Of a stretch of DNA of 64,000 nt, positions 63,594 through 64,000 are shown one piece after another. The position numbers and the translations under genes were made by a program. Below the pieces are notes generated by a model. The model was not told the origin of the DNA, made no database searches, and saw only the letters and a program-made list of their open reading frames with translations. Origin of the DNA: Nitzschia sp. DOCU1 (Eukaryota > Bacillariophyta > Bacillariophyceae > Bacillariales > Bacillariaceae); the NCBI GenBank assembly GCA_951394045.1, contig OX595990.1, positions 3,621,029 through 3,685,028 of the forward strand, written 5' to 3'. Positions within the stretch are counted from its first letter, which is position 1; each line of letters starts with the position of its first letter.

Positions 63594-63980
63594 TAGGGTT
63601 AGGGTTAGGGTAGGGTTAGGGTTAGGGTTAGGGTTAGGGTTAGGGTTAGGGTTAGGGTTAGGGTTAGGGTTAGGGTTAGGGTTAGGGTTAGGGTTAGGGT
63701 TAGGGTTAGGGTTAGGGTTAGGGTTAGGGTTAGGGTTAGGGTTAGGGTTAGGGTTAGGGTTAGGGTTAGGGTTAGGGTTAGGGTTAGGGTTAGGGTTAGG
63801 GTTAGGGTTAGGGTTAGGGTTAGGGTTAGGGTTAGGGTTAGGGTTAGGGTTAGGGTTAGGGTTAGGGTTAGGGTTAGGGTTAGGGTTAGGGTTAGGGTTA
63901 GGGTTAGGGTTAGGGTTAGGGTTAGGGTTAGGGTTAGGGTTAGGGTTAGGGTTAGGGTTAGGGTTAGGGTTAGGGTTAGG
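63594..63980 (+). repeat. Telomere repeat array (TTAGGG)n
   Basis: About 387 bp, roughly 64 units, with one short TAGGG unit near 63608. The G-rich strand runs 5' to 3' toward the right end, as expected for a right-hand chromosome end. Confidence 0.98.
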
Positions 63981-64000
63981 TAGCAATGCTAGAGTGTGAA
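63981..64000. other. 20-bp non-telomeric tail
   Basis: TAGCAATGCTAGAGTGTGAA follows the array. It may be the start of more chromosome (making the array interstitial), a join artefact, or sequencing adapter residue. Confidence 0.5.

Noticed and set aside
63525..63986. Long minus-strand open frame encoding a Pro-Asn repeat
   Set aside because: It is the translation of CCCTAA telomere repeats, not a gene.
1..64000. tRNA or rRNA genes
   Set aside because: No stretch with convincing A and B boxes and a cloverleaf was found by eye; a tRNA scan would be decisive.

Overview
The window reads as nuclear DNA of a diatom, probably a raphid pennate. The evidence is the combination of TTAGGG telomere repeats, two HSF-type transcription factors with short introns (about 75-100 nt), a protein with the diatom-enriched CGRG (DUF6824-type) domain, a bipartite plastid-targeting presequence cut before Phe, a lysine-periodic secreted protein like those of silica cell walls, and a CoDi-like Ty1/copia retrotransposon. 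No species can be named from sequence alone.

Layout. 1-1210: start of a type IIC P-type ATPase gene (minus), frameshifted. 2000-2704: secreted KATKAP-repeat protein. 2958-11574: a gene (minus) for a secreted tandem-SET / 2OG-Fe(II) oxygenase-like / ShKT protein, split by a complete 5.5 kb copia element with apparently identical LTRs. Its intact paralogue lies at 26582-29614. 12878-14962: three-exon type I membrane protein. 15335-16360: FkbM-type methyltransferase. 17135-18330 and 24091-25135: two HSFs. 19379-20119: hypothetical gene. 21183-22169: PAQR/HlyIII membrane protein. 30724-32010: CGRG-domain protein. 35231-36265: plastid-targeted protein with two SnoaL/NTF2-like domains. 37138-39039: zinc-binding, glycine-zipper protein. 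40071-40811: conserved-looking protein of unknown function.

From about 41 kb to the right end the sequence changes character. Open frames are broken, duplications are common and gene relics dominate: WD-like, BRWD-like, bromodomain and PHD pieces, partly held in a 1.8 kb inverted duplication (44325-46139 and 55522-57332); a 5'-truncated ABCA transporter with a defective Walker A and a frameshifting 193-bp duplication; and a second PHD exon cut by a TTAGGG array of about 390 bp. This is a subtelomere at the right end of a chromosome arm.

The genes do not form one pathway. Three themes recur: secreted or cell-surface proteins, transcription and chromatin factors, and transposon or duplication activity. 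The most notable observations are a candidate self-priming signal in the copia element (15-nt perfect complementarity between the putative RNA 5' end and the primer-binding site), a pentalysine-cluster-like protein that could be silica associated, and the SET/oxygenase fusion family.
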